Positions 6,810 to 13,495 of a stretch of 14,891 bases of DNA are shown here, in pieces (positions within the stretch are counted from its first letter, which is position 1; every line of letters begins with the position of its first letter). Location of the stretch: the NCBI GenBank assembly GCA_002306005.1, contig DBRO01000053.1:4012-18902 (forward strand). Direction: 5' to 3'. Origin of the DNA: Ruminococcus sp. UBA1366. GTDB taxonomy: Bacteria; Bacillota; Clostridia; Oscillospirales; Ruminococcaceae. The position numbers were made by a program, and so were the translations under genes. The notes below the pieces were generated by a model. It was not told where the DNA came from. It did no database searches and was given only the letters and a program-made list of their open reading frames with translations.

Positions 6810-7823
6810 ATGGGATACTCAAAACAAAAGCTTTCCTCCATGAAAAAAGCGGCTTCTATTTTAATCGCTCTAGGAAAAGACAGTGCTTCGGAAATCTATA
6901 AATATCTGCACGAAGACGAAATCGAAGAACTTTCCATACAAATCGCAAAAACCGAACAGCTCTCCGCCGAAGAATTGGAAGATGTTCTCAATGAGTTTTA
7001 TGAGCTTTGTATCACACAAAAAGTCATTGCAGAGGGCGGACAGAATTATGCCCGAGATGTCCTGCTCAAAGCGTTCGGAGAACAACGCACTGCCGCACTG
7101 ATGGAGCGAATCGAACGCTTAGGAAAAAACCAAGCGTTTGAATTTCTGAGAAAAGTGGATTATAAATATTTGCTGATGATCATCCAGAACGAACATCCGC
7201 AGACCATTGCGCTTGTTTTATCCTACACCAAGCCGGAGATGGCATCGCAGATTATTGCGGAACTTCCAAAAGAAACACAAGTTTCCGTATTCCAGCGCAT
7301 TGCAACTTTGGACAGAACCTCGCCGGAAATCATCGGCGCAGTAGAAAAAATTCTGCTCAAAAAGCTGGGAACAGTGGCTTCGGTAGATTTGGTGGAATTC
7401 GGCGGCGTAAATTATCTGGCGGAAATCATGAACAATGTCGATCGCCGGACAGAAAAAAATATCTTCGACGAACTGCGGGCTTCCAATCCTGATCTTGCGG
7501 ACGAAATCAAAAAGCGGATGTTTGTGTTCGAGGATATCGTCTACCTCGAAAGCATGGAAATTCAGGCAGTTATCCGCGAGTGCGACGTGAAAGACCTAAC
7601 CATCGCGCTCAAAGCAGCAAGCGAAGAAATTGCGGATGTGATTTACAGCAATATGTCCCAACGTCAGCAGGAAACCATCAAGAACGATCTGGAATTCCTA
7701 CACAACGTACGGATGCGCGATGTGGAAGAAGCACAGCAACGGATTGTCGGCATTGTTCGGCGACTGGAGGAGCAAGGCGATATCGTCATTTCCAAGGGTG
7801 GCAAAGACGAAATCATTGCATAA
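6810..7823 (+). CDS. fliG: Flagellar motor switch protein FliG
   Basis: FliG is the C-ring protein that touches the MS-ring (FliF), FliM and the stator, and converts stator conformational change into torque. The 337 residues show the family layout: an N-terminal FliF-binding domain, a middle domain with the EHPQTIALVLS motif (about residues 128-138), and a C-terminal domain with the charged torque helix region (KKRMFVFEDI, VIRECDVKDL, NMSQRQQE). AAAGGAG lies 9 nt before the ATG. In most Firmicutes fliG sits between fliF and fliH. Here it stands alone, divergent from fliM and followed by an ABC ATPase. The motor-switch genes are therefore grouped but separated from the basal-body genes. Confidence 0.96.
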   Translation: MGYSKQKLSSMKKAASILIALGKDSASEIYKYLHEDEIEELSIQIAKTEQLSAEELEDVLNEFYELCITQKVIAEGGQNYARDVLLKAFGEQRTAALMERIERLGKNQAFEFLRKVDYKYLLMIIQNEHPQTIALVLSYTKPEMASQIIAELPKETQVSVFQRIATLDRTSPEIIGAVEKILLKKLGTVASVDLVEFGGVNYLAEIMNNVDRRTEKNIFDELRASNPDLADEIKKRMFVFEDIVYLESMEIQAVIRECDVKDLTIALKAASEEIADVIYSNMSQRQQETIKNDLEFLHNVRMRDVEEAQQRIVGIVRRLEEQGDIVISKGGKDEIIA

Positions 7824-7826
7824 CAA

Positions 7827-7856
7827 CAGCCGGCACGGGAAATCCCGCGTCGGCTG
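7827..7856 (+). terminator. fliG-ABC intercistronic hairpin
   Basis: A long near-perfect hairpin (CAGCCGGCACGGG pairing with CCCGCGTCGGCTG, with one mismatch and one G-U, 4-nt loop) starts just after the fliG stop. The sequence after it is ATTGATTTGAGG, with no proper U-tract. It is probably a leaky terminator or an mRNA 3'-end stabiliser that sets fliG above the ABC gene. I see no other promoter in the 54-bp gap. Confidence 0.55.
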
Positions 7857-7877
7857 ATTGATTTGAGGAGTAACAAC

Positions 7878-8579
7878 ATGAGTTTTGTATCCATGCACAA
7901 TGTTTGTAAAAGCTATAAGATGGGTGAAGTGATCATTCACGCATCGGATCACGTAAATTTTTCCGTAGAACAAGGCGAATTTGTCGTAATTGTCGGTGCA
8001 AGCGGCGCAGGAAAAACCACTGTATTGAATATGCTTGGTGGCATGGATCGTGCTGATAGCGGTGAAATCCTGGTGGACAACAGGGATATTACCCAATTTT
8101 CCCGCAAACAACTTGCAGAATACCGCCGATACGACATTGGCTTTGTGTTTCAGTTCTACAATCTCATCAACAATCTTACCGCGCGTGAAAACGTGGAACT
8201 TGCCGTACAAATTTGCAAAAATGCCATGGCACCGGACGAAGCGCTGGAGCGCGTTGGCTTGGGTGAGCGAAAAAAGAATTTCCCTTCCCAGCTTTCCGGC
8301 GGCGAACAACAACGGGTTTCCATTGCCCGTGCGCTGGCAAAACGCCCTAAGCTGTTACTCTGCGATGAACCCACCGGCGCACTGGATGATGTCACAGGGC
8401 GAACCATTTTAAAGCTTTTGCAGGATACCTGTAAAGACAGCGGGATCACCATCATGGTCATTACGCACAACAGCGCCGTAACCCCCATGGCAGATCGAGT
8501 CATCCGCATGAAGAACAGCCAGGTGGAAAGCATCACACAAAACCCCTCCCCTGTCAGCGCAGAACAAATCGAGTGGTAA
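7878..8579 (+). CDS. ABC transporter ATP-binding protein, MacB/LolD type (no permease beside it)
   Basis: A 233-residue nucleotide-binding subunit that would power an FtsX/MacB-like permease, often for export of peptides, antimicrobials or lipoproteins. All motifs are intact: Walker A GASGAGKTT (40-48), Q-loop Q92 (FVFQFYN), signature LSGGEQQR (139-146), Walker B LLLCDE (159-164) followed by the PTGALD D-loop, and H-loop H197 (ITHN). ATG at 7878 is chosen for its GAGGAG 7 nt upstream; the frame continues a few codons further. Such genes are nearly always followed by their permease. Here only about 130 bp and a terminator follow. It is probably read through from fliG. Whether it works with a permease elsewhere or is a relic cannot be told; no flagellar role is known for the family. 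Confidence 0.92.
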   Translation: MSFVSMHNVCKSYKMGEVIIHASDHVNFSVEQGEFVVIVGASGAGKTTVLNMLGGMDRADSGEILVDNRDITQFSRKQLAEYRRYDIGFVFQFYNLINNLTARENVELAVQICKNAMAPDEALERVGLGERKKNFPSQLSGGEQQRVSIARALAKRPKLLLCDEPTGALDDVTGRTILKLLQDTCKDSGITIMVITHNSAVTPMADRVIRMKNSQVESITQNPSPVSAEQIEW

Positions 8580-8705
8580 TCCGTCCTTGTAAGCGCCTCC
8601 GCGCAAGGGAATGATTTAAAAAACGCGCAAATATAGCCGAATGATTCATGATTCATGATAGCAATAGCCGTTTCGCCAAAGATATCCTCAAAAAGAATAC
8701 CATAA

Positions 8706-8740
8706 ACCACTGCCTGAACAAATTTCTGGCGGTGGTTTTT
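8706..8740 (+). terminator. Rho-independent terminator after the fliG-ABC unit
   Basis: ACCACTGCC (8706-8714) pairs with GGCGGTGGT (8728-8736) with one G-U, around a 13-nt loop. TTTT then C follow on the plus strand. It lies about 130 bp after the ABC ATPase stop and would end that transcript. Confidence 0.75.
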
Positions 8741-8791
8741 CGCTTATCCCAGCTTTCATGAACCATCTTTCGGTACGGGCAGCCCATAATT

Positions 8792-9472
8792 TTACTGCGA
8801 GCCAATATCAGAGTCCCTCTGCTGCATGATCGTAAAAAGCTGTGAACGCCTTTCAATTTTAATTTTTTTAAAAACCGCCCTCAAATGCGCATGTACCGTG
8901 TTCACTGTTAAAAAAAGCTGCACGGCAATTTGTTCATTGCTCATACCACGCGCTGCAAGCATGGCAATATCATACTCCCGTTCGGTTAGCTGTTCCATTG
9001 CTTCCCCTTCTGCGCAATCGGGATACACCGCCGCAAAAACAACAGCCATTCTGTTTTTTTCACGATCAAAATTACATAGCGACTCCGGTGCGTGCCACGC
9101 AATACATTCCCGCACAAAACCCTTCAGTATGCTATCATATACCACAAGTTGGTTGAAAATTTCGTCCGGCAGTAAAAAATCCAACGCGCAAGAAATGAGT
9201 TCTCGTGCGGCTTTCGTTTTCCCTGTTTCCCAATACCCAACTGCGCCTAACAAAACCGGAAAAACATCTCCGAATGTATGAATGCAGAAGCCATCGAAAT
9301 ATACGCCTTCCAACGCAGCAAGCATCCGCGCAAAATCGCCCTTTTGACGTAAAATCGCCATGTGCGCCGAAAGCGCCTGCGTCAGAAACGGACTGTGCTT
9401 CAAGCAACGAAAATCGCCTTCCACAAGCCACTTGGGCACGTCTTTGTTTTCCGCACCCAGTTCTGTTATCAA
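8792..9472 (-). pseudogene. C-terminal fragment of a MalT-like LuxR regulator
   Basis: An open frame of 226 residues. It ends in a LuxR-type helix-turn-helix (about residues 165-215: LTEREYDIAMLAARGMSNEQIA, then TVNTVHAHLRAVFKKI). Before it is a helical segment (KWLVEGDF, LSAHMAILRQKGDF, AALEG) that matches the region just upstream of the HTH in large MalT-like ATPase regulators of Firmicutes. Those proteins usually exceed 800 residues with an N-terminal NTPase domain, and none is present here. In-frame stops appear just upstream of TTG 9472, and the DNA upstream reads as an Rhs tail in another frame. I infer that recombination with the Rhs element removed the front. A short DNA-binding product from the TTG is possible but lacks a good ribosome site. 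Confidence 0.72.
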
Positions 9473-9889
9473 TAAATATATTTATCGTAGCAGATGCGCC
9501 TCCACCAACCAACATGTTGGTTAATTTTTTAGTTTGTATTTTCTTCGCCAACTTCTTCCCTACAAACGGTGTTTTTTTACCGCCCCTAATCCAACTGCCG
9601 AAATAAAAATATCAACAATAAATGATACGATCCATCGAGGAATTGTAATTAACCCCGTCGGATCTACATACATAACAGGATTATTAGTACAATAGGAGAA
9701 TAAGTTTGCTCCTGTCACGAAACCACTTGTCACATCCAGTACGGCAACATCATCCGCATTAATAAACCGTTTTACCACAGGATCATAATACCGCGACTGC
9801 AAATCGTACAGCCAGGAATCCACATCATAGTAGTAAGAGTGGTAACGGAACGGGTTGATTGCACCGATAGTGGAGGCAAGCGTACTTTT
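9470..9889 (-). pseudogene. Rhs core/C-terminal fragment with frameshift
   Basis: The frame opens after a TGA at 9890-9892 and reads the end of an Rhs core: INPFRYHSYYYD, then SWLYDLQSRYYDP, RFINADD, and NNPVMYVDPTG, the hallmark border before the variable toxin tip. The tip then begins TIPRWIVSFIVDIFISAVGLGAV and stops at 9560. Shifting frame by one base within an A7 run (9572-9578) opens a continuation rich in Lys and Gly (VGKKLAKKIQTKKLTNML, GGGASATINIFID). This resembles the pre-toxin part of clostridial Rhs proteins. The continuation dissolves at about 9470, where the LuxR fragment begins. There is no start codon with a ribosome site and no complete toxin domain, so this is a displaced fragment. 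Confidence 0.8.
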
Positions 9890-9894
9890 TCAGG

Positions 9895-10602
9895 CTATTT
9901 TCTTTTAATTTTTGATGGAACATTCCATATATGTTCATTCCAAATGTAATTATGATCAATTTCTCCGTTGTCAAAAAAGTTTTCAATTCTATAAGTTTTT
10001 AACCATCCTTCCTCATCGCGTTGAAAAATATACTTTACGTGTTCAAATCCTGAAAAACTAGTCTGCATTCTAAATACATCTACCGAACTGAATCGTTGCG
10101 CTGTATAGTTGTAAAATTCGCCATAATAATCCGTAATCATTTTAGCTTCTCTATCATATTCACTTTGAATAAATGACTGAATTTGTTCCCCACATATTTG
10201 TGTTTCAGTGAATAGAATACGTTTGGAATTTTCAGTAAATAATATTCCCTGAGAGATTTTATGGTTAGGATAAAAAATAATTTCGTATTCATTCGGAATA
10301 TGTTCAATTGCCGATAATCGGTTTTCATTATCTAGATAAAAAATATACTCAATTTTGGTAGCACTTTTTGGCGTTCTGTTCTGAATCAATCGACCTCTTT
10401 TGGCATTCCCTACAATGATATCCAATATCAAACTTGGGCAAAAGTATCCTCGGTTAATATTACTTGATGAGCCATAAAGCGTTGTGTTAGACATTTTTAC
10501 ATGTTTCTTATATTGATTTAAATAGTTCGTAGGATATACTAGAATTTGTTCTTTTACCCGCATACAATCTTCTGAAATACGTAAGTAATCTTTCTCTTTC
10601 AT
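9895..10602 (-). CDS. Hypothetical protein, possible Rhs-associated immunity protein
   Basis: I do not recognise the family. The 235-residue product is soluble-looking, with no signal peptide or membrane segment, and rich in Tyr, Ile, Asn and Glu. Two stretches resemble each other: YIFYLDNENRLSAIEHI in the middle and YIFQRDEEGWLKTYRIENF near the C-terminus, which suggests an internal duplication or paired beta-rich modules. AGGAGG lies 4 nt before the ATG. The gene is visibly more AT-rich than its neighbours. It lies between two Rhs core fragments on the same strand, the usual place of an immunity gene for a contact toxin. The immunity role is inference from context only. Confidence 0.6.
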   Translation of the reverse strand: MKEKDYLRISEDCMRVKEQILVYPTNYLNQYKKHVKMSNTTLYGSSSNINRGYFCPSLILDIIVGNAKRGRLIQNRTPKSATKIEYIFYLDNENRLSAIEHIPNEYEIIFYPNHKISQGILFTENSKRILFTETQICGEQIQSFIQSEYDREAKMITDYYGEFYNYTAQRFSSVDVFRMQTSFSGFEHVKYIFQRDEEGWLKTYRIENFFDNGEIDHNYIWNEHIWNVPSKIKRK

Positions 10603-10698
10603 AGAACCTCCTCATATCAATAAAATATTGTCAAGTTGTGCAACCTACTAACTACTAGCCTCCATATCCAACATGAATTATTGCAATGTATCATCTTC

Positions 10699-10867
10699 TT
10701 AGTTATACTTCATACCAATCACAGAGCCGGATGCATCGTAAAGATAGTTTGTTGTATTGCTTCCGGTCTGCTCTTTCACAATGCGGTCACCAGAAAGGTA
10801 ATCATTCGTCACTACGCCATTGACAGTTTTTTGTGTTCTTCATCCATCCGTATTGTACTTATATGAA
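10699..10867 (-). pseudogene. Rhs YD-repeat fragment with internal stop
   Basis: The minus strand reads NSYKYNTDG, stop, RTQKTVNGVV, then NDYLSGDRIVKEQTGS, then NYLYDASGSVIGMKYN and a stop at 10699-10701. This is the familiar end of the Rhs YD-repeat region just before the core. The internal stop (TGA, 10840-10842) replaces the usual small hydrophobic codon of the DGIRT motif. Upstream the match ends at about 10867, where an unrelated gene on the other strand begins. No start or ribosome site is present. It is a decayed piece of the Rhs gene whose downstream core now lies at 9889 and below. Confidence 0.75.
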
Positions 10868-13207
10868 TTCCTGTACTGGGAGGTATCCAAGTCCGGCGGT
10901 GCATTTACAAAGTGGAACAGTTCCTCCGATTATGGAGTTCTGGAGGACTGGGTAATCCGTCCCGTGTACACACAATATCACACAATCACATTTGATTTTG
11001 GAGATGGCACGCAAGCAGGAATGAACAGCAAATCTCTCCTGTTGGAGGACAAAACCTATTCGCTTGCTGAAATTGCCGCCGCCATAACACCCGTAAAAAC
11101 CGCGGATGACACCTACACTTACACATTTGACGGTTGGAATCACGCGGATTCCCTAACGCTTGACAGCGACATAACCCTTACCGCGCAATACACTGCCGTA
11201 GAAAAAATCTACACCGTAAAATTCATCACAAAAACCGGTACGATTAACGGGGAAGAAACCACGACATTTACAGGCAATTACAGCAAAATCACGGCGGATA
11301 TTCAAGATTTCCTGAGCAGCTACAATACAGACACAATTTCCGATGTGCTGACCGAAGACACCGTGTACAGCTTCCATTCGTGGGAACGCTTACAGGACGG
11401 ACTGAATATCACCTATACGGCTGTTTGGGACAGTACCCCACGCTACTATCAGGTTTCCATTGATGCGGGCGCGGGCAGCTTTACCCAAACCACAAGCTTT
11501 TCCTTTACAAAGCTCAATAACGATTCTATTTCTCTGGGCGATTACGTTCCAACAAAAGAATCCGACAACGAATACAACTACACTTTCACCGGATGGCAAG
11601 ATGAAAACAACAACACCTATGCACCGGATGCCGTGCTCACTGTGACCGGCGACATCACGCTCACCGCTGTGTATGCACGCTCCGACCGCATTTACACAGT
11701 AACATTCTATTCAGGAATGGGTGCGTTCTCTGATGGTTCTGATAAAATTACCTGCACCGGAAAATACGGAGAACCGCTCACGACCGATTTTGATGACCCC
11801 GTTTATGAATACACCAGTGCTTCCGGCTATTATACTTTTACCGGCTGGAACAACACGATTCCTACAACCTTCACCGCTGACCTGTCCCTGACCGCACAGT
11901 ACACATGGGTATATTACGAATTTACAGTAACCTTTGATGCAGGTTCAGGTGCTTTTACAAACGGCTCCACGCTGGAACTGACCGGACTGCATTACGGCGA
12001 TATGCCCACCCCCACGGAGCTTCCCACAAAAGCAGGTACGGATGCCCTAACCTACACCTTTGCGGGATGGAGCCGCGATGTCACTGAGGTGACACACGAT
12101 ACTACCTACACCGCAACCTATACCGCGCAACGCACCAACAATCCGCTTGCCGACACCGGCATAACCGTTACAAAAGACGGCATAACCGAGGATATTGCCG
12201 CAAACAGCATTGCAGGCTATTCCTATGACGTGGAGGATTACTACGGGAATGAAATGCCCACCCTGCGCATCACGGGCGACGGACTGACATTCAGCGGCAC
12301 CAGCGATTCTGTATATATTATCATCGAACCCACCGCAACCAATGTGACGTTTGATTCCCTCAGCATTTCCGGCAGTCTTCCTCTTGGCGATGGAATCCTG
12401 ACCATTTCAGAATCTGCCGCCGAACTGACCCTTACCATTTCCGGAGCTGTAAACTTTATCAATACCAAAGAAGGCTGCGGCGTTATTCGGTGCGAGCGTC
12501 CTGTTTCCATTAACGGCACAGGAACGGAAAACAACACGGATACATTGAATATAAGCTGCGTAAACAGCGGTGCGGTCTATATGGAAAACAATGCGTCATT
12601 CAGCGGTTTGACATTGAACTTCACCATCACGGACGGCTCTGCGGAGGGCTACCCCACCGCGCTATCCTATGACGGAGACAGCACACATCTCTGGGACTTC
12701 ACAGACTACGATATTACGATTACTTCTGCCGGTAATGGAATCGCCTCCGCGCCCTCCATCAGTCTTGACAGCAGCTCGCTTACCATCAATTGCAACGGCT
12801 ACATTGTGGAATACATGAGCGACCTAACCGTCACGGATTCCGCGCTGGACTGCACGGGCGTGTACGGACTGAATGCCAGTTTGCTGGAAATCTCCGGTAC
12901 AAGCGAAGTCAGCATACAAGTTTCTGATGAAAATACTTATGCGCTCTCTGTTATGGAACTAAACTTTGCCGACTTTGTGGGAACATTCCTTGCAGAAAAC
13001 GCCGGCACAACCCCTGTATTGCCCGCAATTTGCGCCTATTCCGGCATCTCTTTCCTACGAAATAATATGGAAAGCCGCACGGGTTATGACGTAAACGGCT
13101 TAGAAATTCTCTCACTTACGGACGAATATGATACTTCTTACTACACATTCGGCACAAACACCACGGGCGCGGTTTCTGTAACCATAACAGGAACAGTTTC
13201 CGACTAG
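10865..13207 (+). CDS. Surface protein with InlB-type repeats, 5'-truncated
   Basis: A long open frame (about 780 codons) of a cell-surface protein. The first part has five beta-rich repeats of about 75-80 residues of the Listeria-Bacteroides/InlB B-repeat type (TVTFDAGSGAFTNG, then YTFAGW, then TATYTA). The second part (about 12140-13207) is rich in Ser, Thr, Gly and Asn with short hydrophobic beta strands (LTISGAVNFINT, LTINCNGYIVEY), suggesting a beta-helix or adhesin-like stalk. No signal peptide, start codon with ribosome site, LPXTG or choline-binding anchor is visible. The frame runs back into sequence that is the reverse complement of the Rhs fragment, so the true 5' end is missing and the real fragment begins near 10865. 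No terminator is seen after the stop. It is probably not expressed; function beyond surface adhesion is unknown. Confidence 0.75.
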   Translation, partial: EFLYWEVSKSGGAFTKWNSSSDYGVLEDWVIRPVYTQYHTITFDFGDGTQAGMNSKSLLLEDKTYSLAEIAAAITPVKTADDTYTYTFDGWNHADSLTLDSDITLTAQYTAVEKIYTVKFITKTGTINGEETTTFTGNYSKITADIQDFLSSYNTDTISDVLTEDTVYSFHSWERLQDGLNITYTAVWDSTPRYYQVSIDAGAGSFTQTTSFSFTKLNNDSISLGDYVPTKESDNEYNYTFTGWQDENNNTYAPDAVLTVTGDITLTAVYARSDRIYTVTFYSGMGAFSDGSDKITCTGKYGEPLTTDFDDPVYEYTSASGYYTFTGWNNTIPTTFTADLSLTAQYTWVYYEFTVTFDAGSGAFTNGSTLELTGLHYGDMPTPTELPTKAGTDALTYTFAGWSRDVTEVTHDTTYTATYTAQRTNNPLADTGITVTKDGITEDIAANSIAGYSYDVEDYYGNEMPTLRITGDGLTFSGTSDSVYIIIEPTATNVTFDSLSISGSLPLGDGILTISESAAELTLTISGAVNFINTKEGCGVIRCERPVSINGTGTENNTDTLNISCVNSGAVYMENNASFSGLTLNFTITDGSAEGYPTALSYDGDSTHLWDFTDYDITITSAGNGIASAPSISLDSSSLTINCNGYIVEYMSDLTVTDSALDCTGVYGLNASLLEISGTSEVSIQVSDENTYALSVMELNFADFVGTFLAENAGTTPVLPAICAYSGISFLRNNMESRTGYDVNGLEILSLTDEYDTSYYTFGTNTTGAVSVTITGTVSD
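10976..12140 (+). repeat. Five InlB/Flg_new-type protein repeats
   Basis: The repeats begin near 10976, 11207, 11442, 11690 and 11922. Each has the pattern Y-x-V-x-F-x-x-G-x-G near its start, a Y-T-F-x-G-W core, and an ending of L-T-A-x-Y-T. Copies are diverged, so they are old repeats and not recent duplications. Confidence 0.8.
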
Positions 13208-13277
13208 CGCTTGGTATTAAAAACAGCTTCCGCCGCACAAAAATGATCTGCTCCCCTTTTTTTGTTAGACAATGTGG

Positions 13278-13283
13278 TATAAT
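13278..13283 (+). promoter_or_regulatory. Extended -10 promoter of the IS3 fragment
   Basis: TGGTATAAT (TATAAT at 13278-13283) is an extended -10. No good -35 is seen at the usual spacing. It lies about 45 bp before the orfA ATG and is probably the native promoter of the insertion sequence's left end. Confidence 0.5.
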
Positions 13284-13326
13284 ATAAATATACCGAAATT
13301 GAATCTAACGAAAGGGGGGCGTTTTC

Positions 13327-13485
13327 ATGCCCAAAGGGATACCAAATACAACATATTCGCGAGAGTTTAAGCAGATGGGGATTGAAGATATGATAGAAAA
13401 TAAAATGTCATATCATGCTTTTTACCACCAAGGCTGTGCCGTATCAAAAAAGCGCCTGCCCTTCGACAGACGCTCTCGCGTATGA
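13327..13485 (+). pseudogene. Truncated IS3-family transposase OrfA
   Basis: A 52-codon frame starting at ATG 13327 with a strong AAAGGGGGG 7 nt upstream. The first 30 residues (MPKGIPNTTYSREFKQMGIE, then DMIENKMSYH) match the N-terminus of IS3-family OrfA helix-turn-helix proteins, which are usually about 90-170 residues. After about 13418 the match stops and the frame runs into the terminator of the fic gene. No OrfB/DDE domain follows. The upstream 60 bp may keep the left terminal region, but I cannot identify an inverted repeat partner, because the right end is gone. Confidence 0.75.
13445..13474 (-). terminator. Rho-independent terminator of the fic gene
   Basis: On the minus strand AGCGTCTG (13467-13474) pairs with CAGGCGCT (13451-13458), with one G-U and an 8-nt loop, followed directly by TTTTTT. 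It lies about 20 bp after the fic stop codon. Confidence 0.88.
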
Positions 13486-13495
13486 ATGTCTTTTG

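Noticed and set aside
8585..8608. CCTTG...CAAGG hairpin just after the ABC ATPase
   Set aside because: Short stem and no T-run after it; the hairpin at 8706-8740 is the better terminator.
9507..9522. 16-bp palindrome AACCAACATGTTGGTT followed by a T-run on plus
   Set aside because: It falls inside the Rhs tip sequence (LTNMLVG in the restored frame) and no plus-strand gene precedes it; six-bp stem only.
9135..9551. Minus-strand 138-codon frame
   Set aside because: Its first 35 codons are the frameshifted Rhs tip, used in that pseudogene entry; the rest is a shadow of the LuxR fragment in another frame.
10636..10866. Plus-strand frame across the Rhs fragment
   Set aside because: It is antisense to the Rhs YD-repeat motif and has no ribosome site.
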